Under the pieces are notes generated by a model that was not told the origin of the DNA, did not search any database, and was given only the letters and a program-made list of their open reading frames with translations. This document shows, one piece after another, positions 53,454 through 62,484 of a stretch of DNA of 64,000 nt. This stretch comes from CBDCTM01 sp965222005 (GTDB lineage: Bacteria; Bacteroidota; Bacteroidia; Chitinophagales; Saprospiraceae), in contig OZ244935.1 of NCBI GenBank assembly GCA_965222005.1, positions 4,278,001 to 4,342,000 of the forward strand. The letters run 5' to 3'. Position numbers and translations under genes: made by a program. The stretch's first letter is position 1, and each line of letters opens with the position of its first letter.

Positions 53454-54566
53454 ATGATAGTAGGTGTACCCACTGAAATAAAATCCAACGAAAACCGGGT
53501 CGCTCTCACCCCTGCCGGAGCCCTTGAGCTGGTAAAACGAGGGCACACTGTATATGTACAAAAAGGAGCAGGCGATGGTAGCGGCTTTACGGAGGCCGAA
53601 TACAGATCTGCCGGAGCTAAAATATCCAAAGACATCGAGAGTACCTATAAAAAGGCTGAAATGATCATCAAGGTCAAAGAGCCTGTCAGAAAGGAATACA
53701 ATCTCATAAAAAAAGACCAGCTCGTTTTCACCTACTTTCACTTTGCCAGCTACCGGCCACTTACTATGGCCATGATAAAGAGCAAGGCAGTATGCCTGGC
53801 CTACGAAACGGTAGAGCTGCCCTCAGGGGCCTTGCCTTTGCTTGTACCTATGTCGGAGGTAGCCGGCCGAATGGCCATCCAGGAAGGAGCCAAATTTTTA
53901 GAAAAACCCGTCAAAGGCAGAGGCGTACTGCTGGGCGGAGTGCCTGGCGTACCTCCTGGCAAAGTACTCATACTGGGGGGAGGAGTGGTAGGTACGCAAG
54001 CCGCTAAAATAGCCGCCGGCCTTGGAGCGCAGGTTACCATTATGGATATTAATTTGCAGCGCCTTCGCTACCTCAATGACGTGATGCCCGCCAATGTAAT
54101 CACCATGTTTAGCAATGAATACAACATTCGGAAGCTCATCACCGACCACGACCTCATTGTAGGAGCTGTGCTCATCCCGGGAGCAAAAGCCCCCAACCTC
54201 ATTACGCGCGATATGCTCAAACTAATGCGGCCAGGCACTGTGCTGGTCGATGTAGCTGTCGATCAGGGAGGATGTATCGAGACTTGCAAACCCACTACAC
54301 ATTCCAAACCCACCTTCATCATCGATGATGTGGTACATTATTGTGTAGCCAATATGCCAGGCGCTGTGCCTTATACATCTACTACCGCGCTCACCAACGC
54401 TACCCTGCCCTATGCATTGATGCTGGCTGATCTGGGCTGGAAAGAAGCTTGCCGCCGCCGTGAAGATTTGCGCCTCGGTCTGAACATTGTCAACGGCCAG
54501 GTCGTATATAAAGGGGTGGCGGATGCCTTCAAACTCAAGCTGAGTGATGTCGAACAATTTTTGTAA
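53454..54566 (+). CDS. ald: Alanine dehydrogenase
   Basis: 370 residues matching alanine dehydrogenase across its length: MIVGVPTEIKSNENRVALTP at the start, IIKVKEPVRKEYNLIK with the substrate-binding Lys, VFTYFHFASYR with the conserved His, the NAD-binding Rossmann motif VLILGGGVVGTQAAKIAA, and VLVDVAVDQGGCIETCKPTTHS with the catalytic Asp. It interconverts L-alanine and pyruvate plus ammonia using NAD. The gene precedes rocD by 18 bp; the two likely form an operon of amino-acid catabolism. Confidence 0.95.
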   Translation: MIVGVPTEIKSNENRVALTPAGALELVKRGHTVYVQKGAGDGSGFTEAEYRSAGAKISKDIESTYKKAEMIIKVKEPVRKEYNLIKKDQLVFTYFHFASYRPLTMAMIKSKAVCLAYETVELPSGALPLLVPMSEVAGRMAIQEGAKFLEKPVKGRGVLLGGVPGVPPGKVLILGGGVVGTQAAKIAAGLGAQVTIMDINLQRLRYLNDVMPANVITMFSNEYNIRKLITDHDLIVGAVLIPGAKAPNLITRDMLKLMRPGTVLVDVAVDQGGCIETCKPTTHSKPTFIIDDVVHYCVANMPGAVPYTSTTALTNATLPYALMLADLGWKEACRRREDLRLGLNIVNGQVVYKGVADAFKLKLSDVEQFL

Positions 54567-54584
54567 ACTTTAAATATCCCACAC

Positions 54585-55862
54585 ATGTTGCAACCCATTA
54601 CCCGCTCGTCTGAGGAGCTGATGAAATTAGAGGACCGCTATGGTGCTCACAATTACCACCCGCTGCCGGTGGTACTTTCCAGAGGTGAGGGAGTACACGT
54701 TTGGGATGCAGAAGGGAAAAAATATTATGATTTTTTATCTGCATATTCTGCTGTAAATCAGGGACATTGCCACCCCCGCATCCTTAATGCACTAGTGGAG
54801 CAAGCCCAAAGCCTGACACTCACCTCCCGCGCCTTTTACAACGACATGCTCGGCCCTTACGAACGCTACATCACCAAATACTTTGGGTATGATAAGGTGC
54901 TCCCCATCAATTCAGGTGTCGAAGCAGTTGAAACGGCTATCAAATTGTGCCGCAAGTGGGCCTACGAAGTGAAGGGCACCCCCATCAACGAAGCCAAAAT
55001 AATTTTTGCCACCGGCAACTTTCACGGCCGCACCTTGGGAGTGATTTCCGCTTCTGTTGATCCCGACAGCACAAAGGGCTTTGGCCCCTATATGCCGGGC
55101 TACATCATCGTACCCTACAATGACATCGATGCGTTGAAAGAAGTGGTCGAACAGGAGGAGCATGTGGCCGGCTTTGTAGTAGAACCCATTCAGGGCGAAG
55201 CAGGCGTTGTGGTACCGGATGAAGACTACCTGAGCCGCGCCAAGCAAATTTGTGACGCCAATAATATGCTGCTTATTGCCGATGAAGTGCAAACCGGAAT
55301 TGCCCGGACGGGCAAGCTGCTGGCGAGCTGTGGCAATTGCAATTGCCAGCAAGGCTGCGAAAACAACTATGAGGTGCGCCCCGATATTTTGGTGCTGGGT
55401 AAGGCGCTTTCGGGCGGCGTACTGCCCGTATCGGCTGTGCTGGCAGATGATGAGATCATGCTGGCCATCAAGCCGGGTGAACATGGCTCTACCTTTGGCG
55501 GCAATCCCCTTGCCTGTGCAGTAGCCACAGAAGCGCTGGAAGTGGTACGGGATGAAAAGCTAGCCGAAAATGCGGAGAACCTGGGTAAAATATTTCGCCA
55601 AAAGATGCAGGAATTGGTCGAGCAAAGCGATTGGGTAATGCTGGTACGGGGCAAAGGTTTGCTCAATGCCATTGTGATCAATGATACCGAAGATAGCAAG
55701 ACGGCCTGGAACATTTGCCTCAAGCTGGCCGAAAACGGATTGTTGGCAAAGCCTACCCATGGCAATATCATCCGTTTTGCCCCACCCCTGGTCATGACAG
55801 AAGCCCAGCTGCTGGAATGCTGCGAAATTATCAAAAAAACGATTTTGGCGTTTGCCGGCTGA
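54585..55862 (+). CDS. rocD: Ornithine-oxo-acid aminotransferase
   Basis: The 425-residue fold-type I PLP enzyme has KYYDFLSAYSAVNQGHCHPR, INSGVEAVETAIKLCRKW (phosphate-binding), FATGNFHGRTLGVISAS, VEPIQGEAGVVVPD, LIADEVQTGIARTGK, and the PLP lysine K273 in LVLGKALSGGVLPVSAV. The motif pattern fits ornithine aminotransferase. A Cys-rich insertion (SCGNCNCQQGC, about residues 248-258) lies right before the PLP lysine region; it may bind metal or simply be lineage-specific. It follows ald closely. Confidence 0.93.
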   Translation: MLQPITRSSEELMKLEDRYGAHNYHPLPVVLSRGEGVHVWDAEGKKYYDFLSAYSAVNQGHCHPRILNALVEQAQSLTLTSRAFYNDMLGPYERYITKYFGYDKVLPINSGVEAVETAIKLCRKWAYEVKGTPINEAKIIFATGNFHGRTLGVISASVDPDSTKGFGPYMPGYIIVPYNDIDALKEVVEQEEHVAGFVVEPIQGEAGVVVPDEDYLSRAKQICDANNMLLIADEVQTGIARTGKLLASCGNCNCQQGCENNYEVRPDILVLGKALSGGVLPVSAVLADDEIMLAIKPGEHGSTFGGNPLACAVATEALEVVRDEKLAENAENLGKIFRQKMQELVEQSDWVMLVRGKGLLNAIVINDTEDSKTAWNICLKLAENGLLAKPTHGNIIRFAPPLVMTEAQLLECCEIIKKTILAFAG

Positions 55863-56040
55863 CATAGCGGGAATCGCCAATTTCATCGAATCGAGCAGTT
55901 TTCAAACAAATCCAGCCCCTCCCTCTGGCAGGCTCAATACTTGTGTTAATTTTTTCATAAATTCGTCGCTGAAATACCAAGCAGCCGTAGTGATGAAGTT
56001 AAATGTAATATCTTTTCGGAAATACCAATTATTATCACTT

Positions 56041-59000
56041 ATGTCAGCCAAAAGATTCCTTTTCTCTTTTGCCCTTCTGGCCCTATACACCCTTGCCCCA
56101 GCCCAGCAAACCACGGTATATACCGACGCCCAGCTCTCCTATAAAAAAGGCCTCGAATTTTACAATAGCGGCATTTACGGGCTTGCTCAGCAAGAATTTC
56201 AACAATTGCTTGACATGCTGGAGCCCTTCAATGAGCCGGAGCTAAAATTTATCCGCACCCGAGCAGAGCTTTACTATGCCAAAAGCGCCGTGCGAATGAA
56301 TTTGCCCGATGGCGAAAAGCTGATCCTCGATTTTGCACGTACCCATGATCCCAACCCGATGGCCAACCAGGCAATCGTGGAAATGGCTAATTTTTACTAC
56401 AATGACCGCAAGTACGACAAAGCCATCCAGCTCCTGTCATCTATCGACGGAGCAGATCTGACGAAGAGTGAGCGGGCAGAGGTCAAGTTTAAGCTGGGCT
56501 ATTCGCAATTTGTAAAAAAGCGTTTCAAAGAGGCCCGCGGCAGTTTTAATCAAATTAAGAACATCGAAAACGATTATTACTACCCTACGCATTATTATCT
56601 GGGACTCACCGAATTTTTTGAAGACAATTACGATGCTGCTGTCAAGAGTTTTAAAATAGCGGGCAAATCAAAGCGCTATCGGCCCCGCATCCCTTACTAC
56701 ATTGCTCAAATTTACTTTGCTCAAGGCGATTATGACAAGGTAATCGAATATGCCAAGCCCAAGCTAAAAGACCGCAGCCTCAAAAACCTGGCAGAGATCA
56801 GCCAACTGGTCGGGCAGGCCTATTTTGAAAAGGGAGATTTTGACAAAGCTTTACCTTATCTCGAAGCCTATGCCGAGCGTACCAGTCGCCTGCGCAAGGA
56901 AGACCTGTACCAGATTGGCTTTGTACAATACAAAGCCGGCAAGTACAAGGAGGCCATCAAAAACCTCAGCGAATTATCGGGCATCAACAGTGACATGGGG
57001 CAAAATGCCATGTACCTGCTGGCAGATGCGCATTTGAAGGTCGGAGATAAATCAGCCGCCCGCAATGCATTCAAATCGGCCAGTCGGCTTGATTTTGACC
57101 CCGCCATCAAGCAGGAATCGCAATGGAATTTTGCCAAACTCAGCTACGAGCTCAACTTCGATCGGGAAGCCATTGCAGCTTTGCAGCAAATTCCGCCTAC
57201 TTCTCCAAATTATGCCGAAGCACAGACCATCCTCAGTTCCATTTTTCTCGATTCGCGGGATTATGAGAACGCAATGAAAATACTGGAAGAGCTTCCTGAA
57301 AAAACACCTCAGCTTAAAGAAACCTACCAAAAGGTGGCCTATTTTCGGGGCTTGCAGCTCCACCAGGAGCAAAAGCATGCTGAAGCCAAAGCTGCCTTCA
57401 GCAAGTCACTCAGCTTGCCGGTGGATGCCAAAACCCGCGCCTTGGCAGTGTATTGGCTGGGCGATATTGCACATCATGAAAAGCAATATGACACAAGCAT
57501 CCGGGAGCTCAACAAATACCTTTCGCTCACCAAAACCTTGAGCCATCTGCCCGATGAAGCCTCCGTTTATACTGCCAATTATACACAGGGATACAATTAT
57601 CTGAAAAAGAAAAATTATGGTACCGCTCAAAATTATTTTCAGGATGCGATAGCTGGAATCAAGCAAAACAGCATGTTTATCCGCAATCCTTTCATCAGTG
57701 AGAATGTATTGGGGGATGCCACCCTGCGGGCAGGCGATTGCCTCTTTAAACGAAACCAGTACAATCAGGCCATCCGCTTTTATGATGAAGCGGTGAATAA
57801 TAAATACGCCGGCTTTGTGTATGCCCTATACCAAAAGGCAATCATCGAAGGGTTGCGCGGCAATACTACCGAAAAGATCATTGCCCTGGAAAACATCACC
57901 GAGGAGTATCCCAACTCTCCCTTTGCCGACAACGCATTGCTCCAATTGGGCATTACGTATCAGGATATTGGCAAGTTTGACAGAGCTGCCGAGCCGCTGC
58001 GCCAGTTGATCGACCAGTATCAGGGAAAATCGGAGCTTATCAATCAAGCACTGCTCAAGTTGGGCCTCATCTCCTACAATCAAGGCAGTTTGCAAACAGC
58101 CATCAGCTATTACAAACGCATATTCCAAAACAATCCCGAACCTAAAGAGGCCCAGGCCGCCCTCACCGCTTTGGAAGAAATATATGTGGACGACCTCAAC
58201 CAGCCTGAACAATATTTTGCTTTCCTCGAAACTATTCCAGGCTACAATGTAGGCTCTGCAGAAAAAGAAAGTATTAGCTTCAAAGCTGCGGAGACACAAT
58301 TTGAAAATTCGCAATACGAAAAGGCCATCGAAGGCTATACCAAGTATTTGCGGCAGTATTCAAATGGCCGCTATGCTCTGGCCTCCCTTTATCATCGTGG
58401 CGAATCGTATAGTGTACTCAAGCGATACAGCCATGCACTCAAAGATTATGAGACGATCGTAAACAAAGGACAGAGCAAGTACTACCAAAAGGCATTGCGC
58501 AAAGCAGCGCTCATCGCATACAATCATGAAAAAGATTTTGAGAAGGCGTATGGTTTTTACAATAAACTGGAGACCGCTGCTACGGATGAGGATATGCGCT
58601 ATGAAGCGCAGCTCGGTGCTATGCGTTCTGCTTATCGGATCAATAATACCGAGGCTCTCCTGGCTACCGCCAATAAGGTAAAGAACAATCCGCGAGCTAC
58701 GCCGGAACAAAAATCGGCTGCTTATTTTTACCTTGGCAAACACGCCTTTGATACCAAAAATTATGACCAGGCACTGGAATCTTTCAACCAGGTTGCTAAG
58801 ATGAGCAACAACGAGCAGACTGCTGAAGCTCGTTATCTGATTGCCTACATTTACTATGCACGTCGTGAGTTGGAAGTAGCACAGCAGCTTACGCTGAATG
58901 CCAATAAAGAAAGTGCCAACTATCCCTATTGGGTGGCGAAAAGTGTGATCCTGCTGGCCGATATTTTAGCCGAAAAGGGAGACTATTTCAATGCTCAGGC

Positions 59001-59163
59001 TGCTTTGGAAGGCCTGATCGAAAATTATACGGAAGACCAGGAGTTGGTCAATATTGCCAAAGCGAAATTGGAAAAACTAAAGTCTCAGCAAGCGGCCTCC
59101 AGCCGCCTGCGGGCCGATCCCGATGATGACTCAACGCTGGAATTGCTGGATGAAGAGCAGTGA
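56041..59163 (+). CDS. Large tetratricopeptide-repeat protein (secreted/periplasmic)
   Basis: This 1040-residue protein starts with a signal peptide (MSAKRFLFSFALLALYTLAP-AQQ). Nearly all the rest is TPR units, recognisable by repeated 34-residue blocks such as LSYKKGLEFYNSGIYGLAQQ, YNDRKYDKAIQLL, YNQGSLQTAISYYKRIF and FENSQYEKAIEGYTKYL. The acidic C-terminal tail (DPDDDSTLELLDEEQ) is unusual. In Bacteroidota such proteins are usually next to an outer-membrane barrel, as here, but their role is unproven. The start at 56041 is preferred because it gives a signal peptide and is preceded by a TATCTTTT sequence about 30 bp upstream; the frame is open to 55852, inside rocD. Confidence 0.88.
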   Translation: MSAKRFLFSFALLALYTLAPAQQTTVYTDAQLSYKKGLEFYNSGIYGLAQQEFQQLLDMLEPFNEPELKFIRTRAELYYAKSAVRMNLPDGEKLILDFARTHDPNPMANQAIVEMANFYYNDRKYDKAIQLLSSIDGADLTKSERAEVKFKLGYSQFVKKRFKEARGSFNQIKNIENDYYYPTHYYLGLTEFFEDNYDAAVKSFKIAGKSKRYRPRIPYYIAQIYFAQGDYDKVIEYAKPKLKDRSLKNLAEISQLVGQAYFEKGDFDKALPYLEAYAERTSRLRKEDLYQIGFVQYKAGKYKEAIKNLSELSGINSDMGQNAMYLLADAHLKVGDKSAARNAFKSASRLDFDPAIKQESQWNFAKLSYELNFDREAIAALQQIPPTSPNYAEAQTILSSIFLDSRDYENAMKILEELPEKTPQLKETYQKVAYFRGLQLHQEQKHAEAKAAFSKSLSLPVDAKTRALAVYWLGDIAHHEKQYDTSIRELNKYLSLTKTLSHLPDEASVYTANYTQGYNYLKKKNYGTAQNYFQDAIAGIKQNSMFIRNPFISENVLGDATLRAGDCLFKRNQYNQAIRFYDEAVNNKYAGFVYALYQKAIIEGLRGNTTEKIIALENITEEYPNSPFADNALLQLGITYQDIGKFDRAAEPLRQLIDQYQGKSELINQALLKLGLISYNQGSLQTAISYYKRIFQNNPEPKEAQAALTALEEIYVDDLNQPEQYFAFLETIPGYNVGSAEKESISFKAAETQFENSQYEKAIEGYTKYLRQYSNGRYALASLYHRGESYSVLKRYSHALKDYETIVNKGQSKYYQKALRKAALIAYNHEKDFEKAYGFYNKLETAATDEDMRYEAQLGAMRSAYRINNTEALLATANKVKNNPRATPEQKSAAYFYLGKHAFDTKNYDQALESFNQVAKMSNNEQTAEARYLIAYIYYARRELEVAQQLTLNANKESANYPYWVAKSVILLADILAEKGDYFNAQAALEGLIENYTEDQELVNIAKAKLEKLKSQQAASSRLRADPDDDSTLELLDEEQ

Positions 59164-59259
59164 TCGCAGTATGTAGTTTAGAGTATTTTTAAAATTAAAA
59201 TTAATGTTTTCACTAAAATTAGACATACACCTAGACAAATGTAAAAACCCACATTCATA

Positions 59260-60879
59260 ATGAGTAGCATGTTAAAATATCTTCCTCTTTTCTGTTTGTT
59301 TTTGGCAAGCACAACCTCCCTTTTTGCCCAACCGGATGATCTGCCCTCCGAAGAGGTCGAAGTTATCAAAGATTTTGAGGCACAATTGGAAGAATCGGAG
59401 CGCCTGGAAATCGAGCCCGCATTGCCGACTGCCGATACCGCTGCCCGCTCGTTGGATTACAGCGTACCGGCCAAAAGCTTTAGCGTAGAATATTTGCCCG
59501 CCAAGATCCGGCCCATCGCCATGAGCCGCGATAAGGTGCCGCCCGGCTATCGGGGCTTCCTCAAGCTCGGCTATGGCATCCCCTCGTCGCCCTATGCGGA
59601 GCTGGCTTACCGCTTTACCGATCCTAAAAAGTACAACTTTGCAGGGCATTTGCGCCACCATTCTGCCCATTACAAAGAGCTTGAAAACCAACGATTTAGC
59701 GAAACGGATATGGACGTGGATGGCACCTATTACTTCGACCAGGGCTTCGCTGTAGAAGGAAAGGTAGGAGTGCTCAATGACCAGGTGTACTTTTATGGCT
59801 ACGATCACGAAGTGGATGATTACCCCAGCGAAGATATTCACCAGATATTCAATACGGTGGATGTGGGCGTCCGGCTTTTCAATGGTGAACCTACAGCCGG
59901 TGATATCAACTATGATGTTTCGACCGATTTTTATCGCCTTTCGGATAATTTCTCCTCCCGAGAAACGGGCTTCGACTTTGGGCTGGATGTAACCAAGTGG
60001 TTCAATGAAAAGCATCCGCTCCAATTCAAACTCGGAACAGATTTCACCAAATTTGTGGACACCGCCACCCAAAACCTCAACAATTTTAATTTCAACCCCA
60101 CATTCACTTATCACGCCGACCGCTTCAATTTGAAACTGGGCGGCAACCTCACTTCTCATGAAGACAACTTTCGGCTGTTCCCCGATGTGGAGGCTTCGGT
60201 AAACATTGCAGGCAGCCAACTGGCAGTTTTTGCAGGCGTGACGGGTGGATTGCAAAAAAACAATTTTCGCCATCTCAGCGATTACAACCCCTTCATACTG
60301 AGTCGGTTTGAACTGCGCAATACCCAGTTCCTCAACATTTACGGCGGGCTGCGGGGCAATGTACAATTTGTCAGCTATCAGGTACAGGCCGGCCTAAAAA
60401 GAGCCGATGATCTGGCACTCTTTCTCAACAGCTTTACCGATACCATCCGCTTCGAGGTGTTGTATGATACCGTTGACATTTTCAATATACAGGGTACGGT
60501 AAACCTAAAGCCCGTCAGCGGCCTGGAGATATTGCTGAGTCTGGGTCAAAATTTCTATTCGCTTGAGCGCGAACTGGAAGCCTGGCATTTGCCGGCGCTC
60601 GATTTCAACGCCAGCCTCTTTTACACGACCTTGGAGGAAAAGTTGAAGTTGAAAGCGGAATTGTTTGTCGAAAACGGAGTGCCGATCATTGATTTGCAAG
60701 GCAAACAGGATCGGCTCAATGGCTTGTTCGACCTGAGCCTGGGAGCCCATTATCAGATCAGCAAGAACTTTGGCGCCTTCCTCGACCTCAACAACCTGCT
60801 ATCCAATAATCGGCAGCGCTGGTATCGGTATCCGACCTACGGGATCAATGTGATGGGCGGGATTACGGCAAGGTTCTAA
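59260..60879 (+). CDS. Outer-membrane beta-barrel protein, TonB-receptor-like
   Basis: The 539-residue protein has a signal peptide (MLKYLPLFCLFLASTTSLFA-Q), an acidic N-terminal stretch, and a long beta-barrel rich in aromatic/Gly strands (GFLKLGYGIPSSPYAELAYR ... YPTYGINVMGGITARF), with terminal Phe as expected for outer-membrane insertion. There is no plug domain, so it is not a standard TonB receptor. It follows the TPR protein by 96 bp. An ATG at 59269 is an equally possible start. The transported or bound ligand is unknown. Confidence 0.85.
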   Translation: MSSMLKYLPLFCLFLASTTSLFAQPDDLPSEEVEVIKDFEAQLEESERLEIEPALPTADTAARSLDYSVPAKSFSVEYLPAKIRPIAMSRDKVPPGYRGFLKLGYGIPSSPYAELAYRFTDPKKYNFAGHLRHHSAHYKELENQRFSETDMDVDGTYYFDQGFAVEGKVGVLNDQVYFYGYDHEVDDYPSEDIHQIFNTVDVGVRLFNGEPTAGDINYDVSTDFYRLSDNFSSRETGFDFGLDVTKWFNEKHPLQFKLGTDFTKFVDTATQNLNNFNFNPTFTYHADRFNLKLGGNLTSHEDNFRLFPDVEASVNIAGSQLAVFAGVTGGLQKNNFRHLSDYNPFILSRFELRNTQFLNIYGGLRGNVQFVSYQVQAGLKRADDLALFLNSFTDTIRFEVLYDTVDIFNIQGTVNLKPVSGLEILLSLGQNFYSLERELEAWHLPALDFNASLFYTTLEEKLKLKAELFVENGVPIIDLQGKQDRLNGLFDLSLGAHYQISKNFGAFLDLNNLLSNNRQRWYRYPTYGINVMGGITARF

Positions 60880-60950
60880 GCAAATGCAAAAAGAATCCTT
60901 AAAAAGACCAATCACTTAAGCGCTTATAAAGCAATAGTAATCAGTATTTA

Positions 60951-60958
60951 TATATTTG
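60951..60958 (+). promoter_or_regulatory. -7 promoter element (TATATTTG) of the 60983 gene
   Basis: TATATTTG, 25 bp upstream of the ATG at 60983, fits the -7 consensus, but I see no TTG at the usual -33 distance. Confidence 0.4.
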
Positions 60959-60982
60959 AGATATCAATAGACGATTGTTTCA

Positions 60983-62056
60983 ATGTACCGACTAGCCGCC
61001 ATCTTCCTCCTTTCGCTCTTTACCTATGCACTCGTCGGGCAGGCTGTTTCTGACCTTACCCGGCTCCAGAATGCGCATCATTTGCTCTACGAATGCCGCA
61101 CCAGCTACAACCTCAATCCTGTATATATTAAGGATTGCCTGAGCCGTGCCGACCAAATCGAAGCTACCATAAAAAGCGGCTCAAACCTACTTAGACAGGA
61201 CCCCGTAGGTGTATTTACATACAACGCTGAGTACGGGTATTTGAATTACATCAATGCCGAAATCAATAAAACTACAGGGGCCGATTCTACCATCCATTAT
61301 TTGCGGCTTACTTTTAAATATATAGAGAAGGCACGGGAAGAATATGCCGCCAGGGGCATAGAGTACACCCATCCGTTTATCAACAGGGAGGACGTGCAGG
61401 TATTGTATGATGAGGTATATGGCTATGTGAAAAAATACGGAATGCAGCATATTGCCAAAGAAAATGAGGCTTTCGATTGGATGCCCAGCTTCAAGCCGTA
61501 TCGCTATTCTGCAAAGGCCACCATGCCTGAAGATTTACTGAATACTGAAAAATACCAAGCGTTGGGAGATGTAGATGCCCTTTTGAAAAAAGTACTCGAC
61601 CATTGTGGCTATGACGAACACAGCTATTTCTACTATCCCAATGGCTTTGTGTTGGTCACTCAAATGGAGCAGATCAACGAAGATGGCTCTTCGAAAGATA
61701 CACCCTCCCGCTGGTCCAATACAGTGGATGCTGAGGAATGGTCGCTTTGGAATTATTTAAAAGCACTCTTTACAGCTCATCCTTCCTATTATCGGGTATT
61801 CGCTTTTGTGGTTACCGATCAGCCTATCAAAATAGAGGAATCCGTAAATAGAAACCAGTTTGTGACGAATACCCTCATCAACAAATTGCCTAAAGAACTC
61901 AAGGAGTTGCCATTAACCCCCGATCACAGCGTCACAGTGCTGGTGTACGAATTTCAGCGACTTTCGTCTCAAGAAGGGGTTAGCCTCAACAGCCGCAGTA
62001 AGCTCACCGGTAAGATGCATTTGCGAAGCTCCAAAATCATGGACTACTGGCATTGA
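60983..62056 (+). CDS. Secreted protein of unknown function
   Basis: 357 residues with a signal peptide (MYRLAAIFLLSLFTYALVGQ). I recognise no family. The N-terminal third is helical and Tyr-rich (LYECRTSYNLNPVYIKDCLS); the C-terminal half has alternating strands with W and F (SYFYYPNGFVLVTQM, SYYRVFAFVVTDQ, HSVTVLVYEFQ). It stands between the TPR/barrel pair and the decayed hydroxylase gene; whether it belongs to the TIR operon on the opposite strand downstream is not indicated by orientation. Confidence 0.6.
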   Translation: MYRLAAIFLLSLFTYALVGQAVSDLTRLQNAHHLLYECRTSYNLNPVYIKDCLSRADQIEATIKSGSNLLRQDPVGVFTYNAEYGYLNYINAEINKTTGADSTIHYLRLTFKYIEKAREEYAARGIEYTHPFINREDVQVLYDEVYGYVKKYGMQHIAKENEAFDWMPSFKPYRYSAKATMPEDLLNTEKYQALGDVDALLKKVLDHCGYDEHSYFYYPNGFVLVTQMEQINEDGSSKDTPSRWSNTVDAEEWSLWNYLKALFTAHPSYYRVFAFVVTDQPIKIEESVNRNQFVTNTLINKLPKELKELPLTPDHSVTVLVYEFQRLSSQEGVSLNSRSKLTGKMHLRSSKIMDYWH

Positions 62057-62066
62057 TTTTATTATT

Positions 62067-62484
62067 TGAATGTGTTTGTCCCCTCCTTATTCGGATTATT
62101 CTTTTGGAGTTTGGGAGAATACTTACTGCATCGGTTTGTTTTTTCACTTTATCAATGAATCGAAGCTATAGTACAAAAATTTCATTTTGCCATACATGGT
62201 ATCCATCACAATACCCCAATGACAAAGAACGGATTTTTATGCCGCCGGTACCCGGATTGATTATTGTCACGATTTTGTTTTTTATATTTTATTTTTTCCT
62301 GGGGAGTTTTTGCTTTGCCTTTTTGGCAGGATTTGTCAATGGCTATTTGTTTTATTCTTTTATTCACTATGGTTTGTTCACTATGGCACACACAACGTTC
62401 GGAGTTTCTTCTCAACTTTGGGATTACGTCTTTGGTACGATGCCTGTTAAAGAAGAGCGCTATGGCGCTCGTACCAAAGATTAA
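62067..62484 (+). pseudogene. Decayed fatty-acid-hydroxylase / sterol-desaturase gene
   Basis: Pieces of a FA2H-like protein can be read in order, but in different frames: FWSLGEYLLHRFVF (first frame, about 62100-62128), then FHFAIHGIHH (about 62179-62210), then YPNDKERIFMPPVPG with two membrane segments and FGVSSQLWDYVFGTMPVKEE (to about 62450). At least three shifts are needed, including one at a 6-T run (62129-62134) and one between HH and YPND. The histidine-rich stretch expected between IHYG and FGVSS, with metal ligands, is missing. The enzyme would be inactive. Confidence 0.8.

Noticed and set aside
59272..60366. Long open frame (364 codons) antisense to the outer-membrane barrel gene
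   Set aside because: The sense frame has a signal peptide and barrel pattern; the antisense translation resembles no protein and mirrors codon bias of the sense gene.
60880..60982. Possible small RNA between the barrel gene and the 60983 gene
   Set aside because: Only a promoter-like -7 box is present, placed correctly for the downstream gene; no stable hairpin or terminator was seen.
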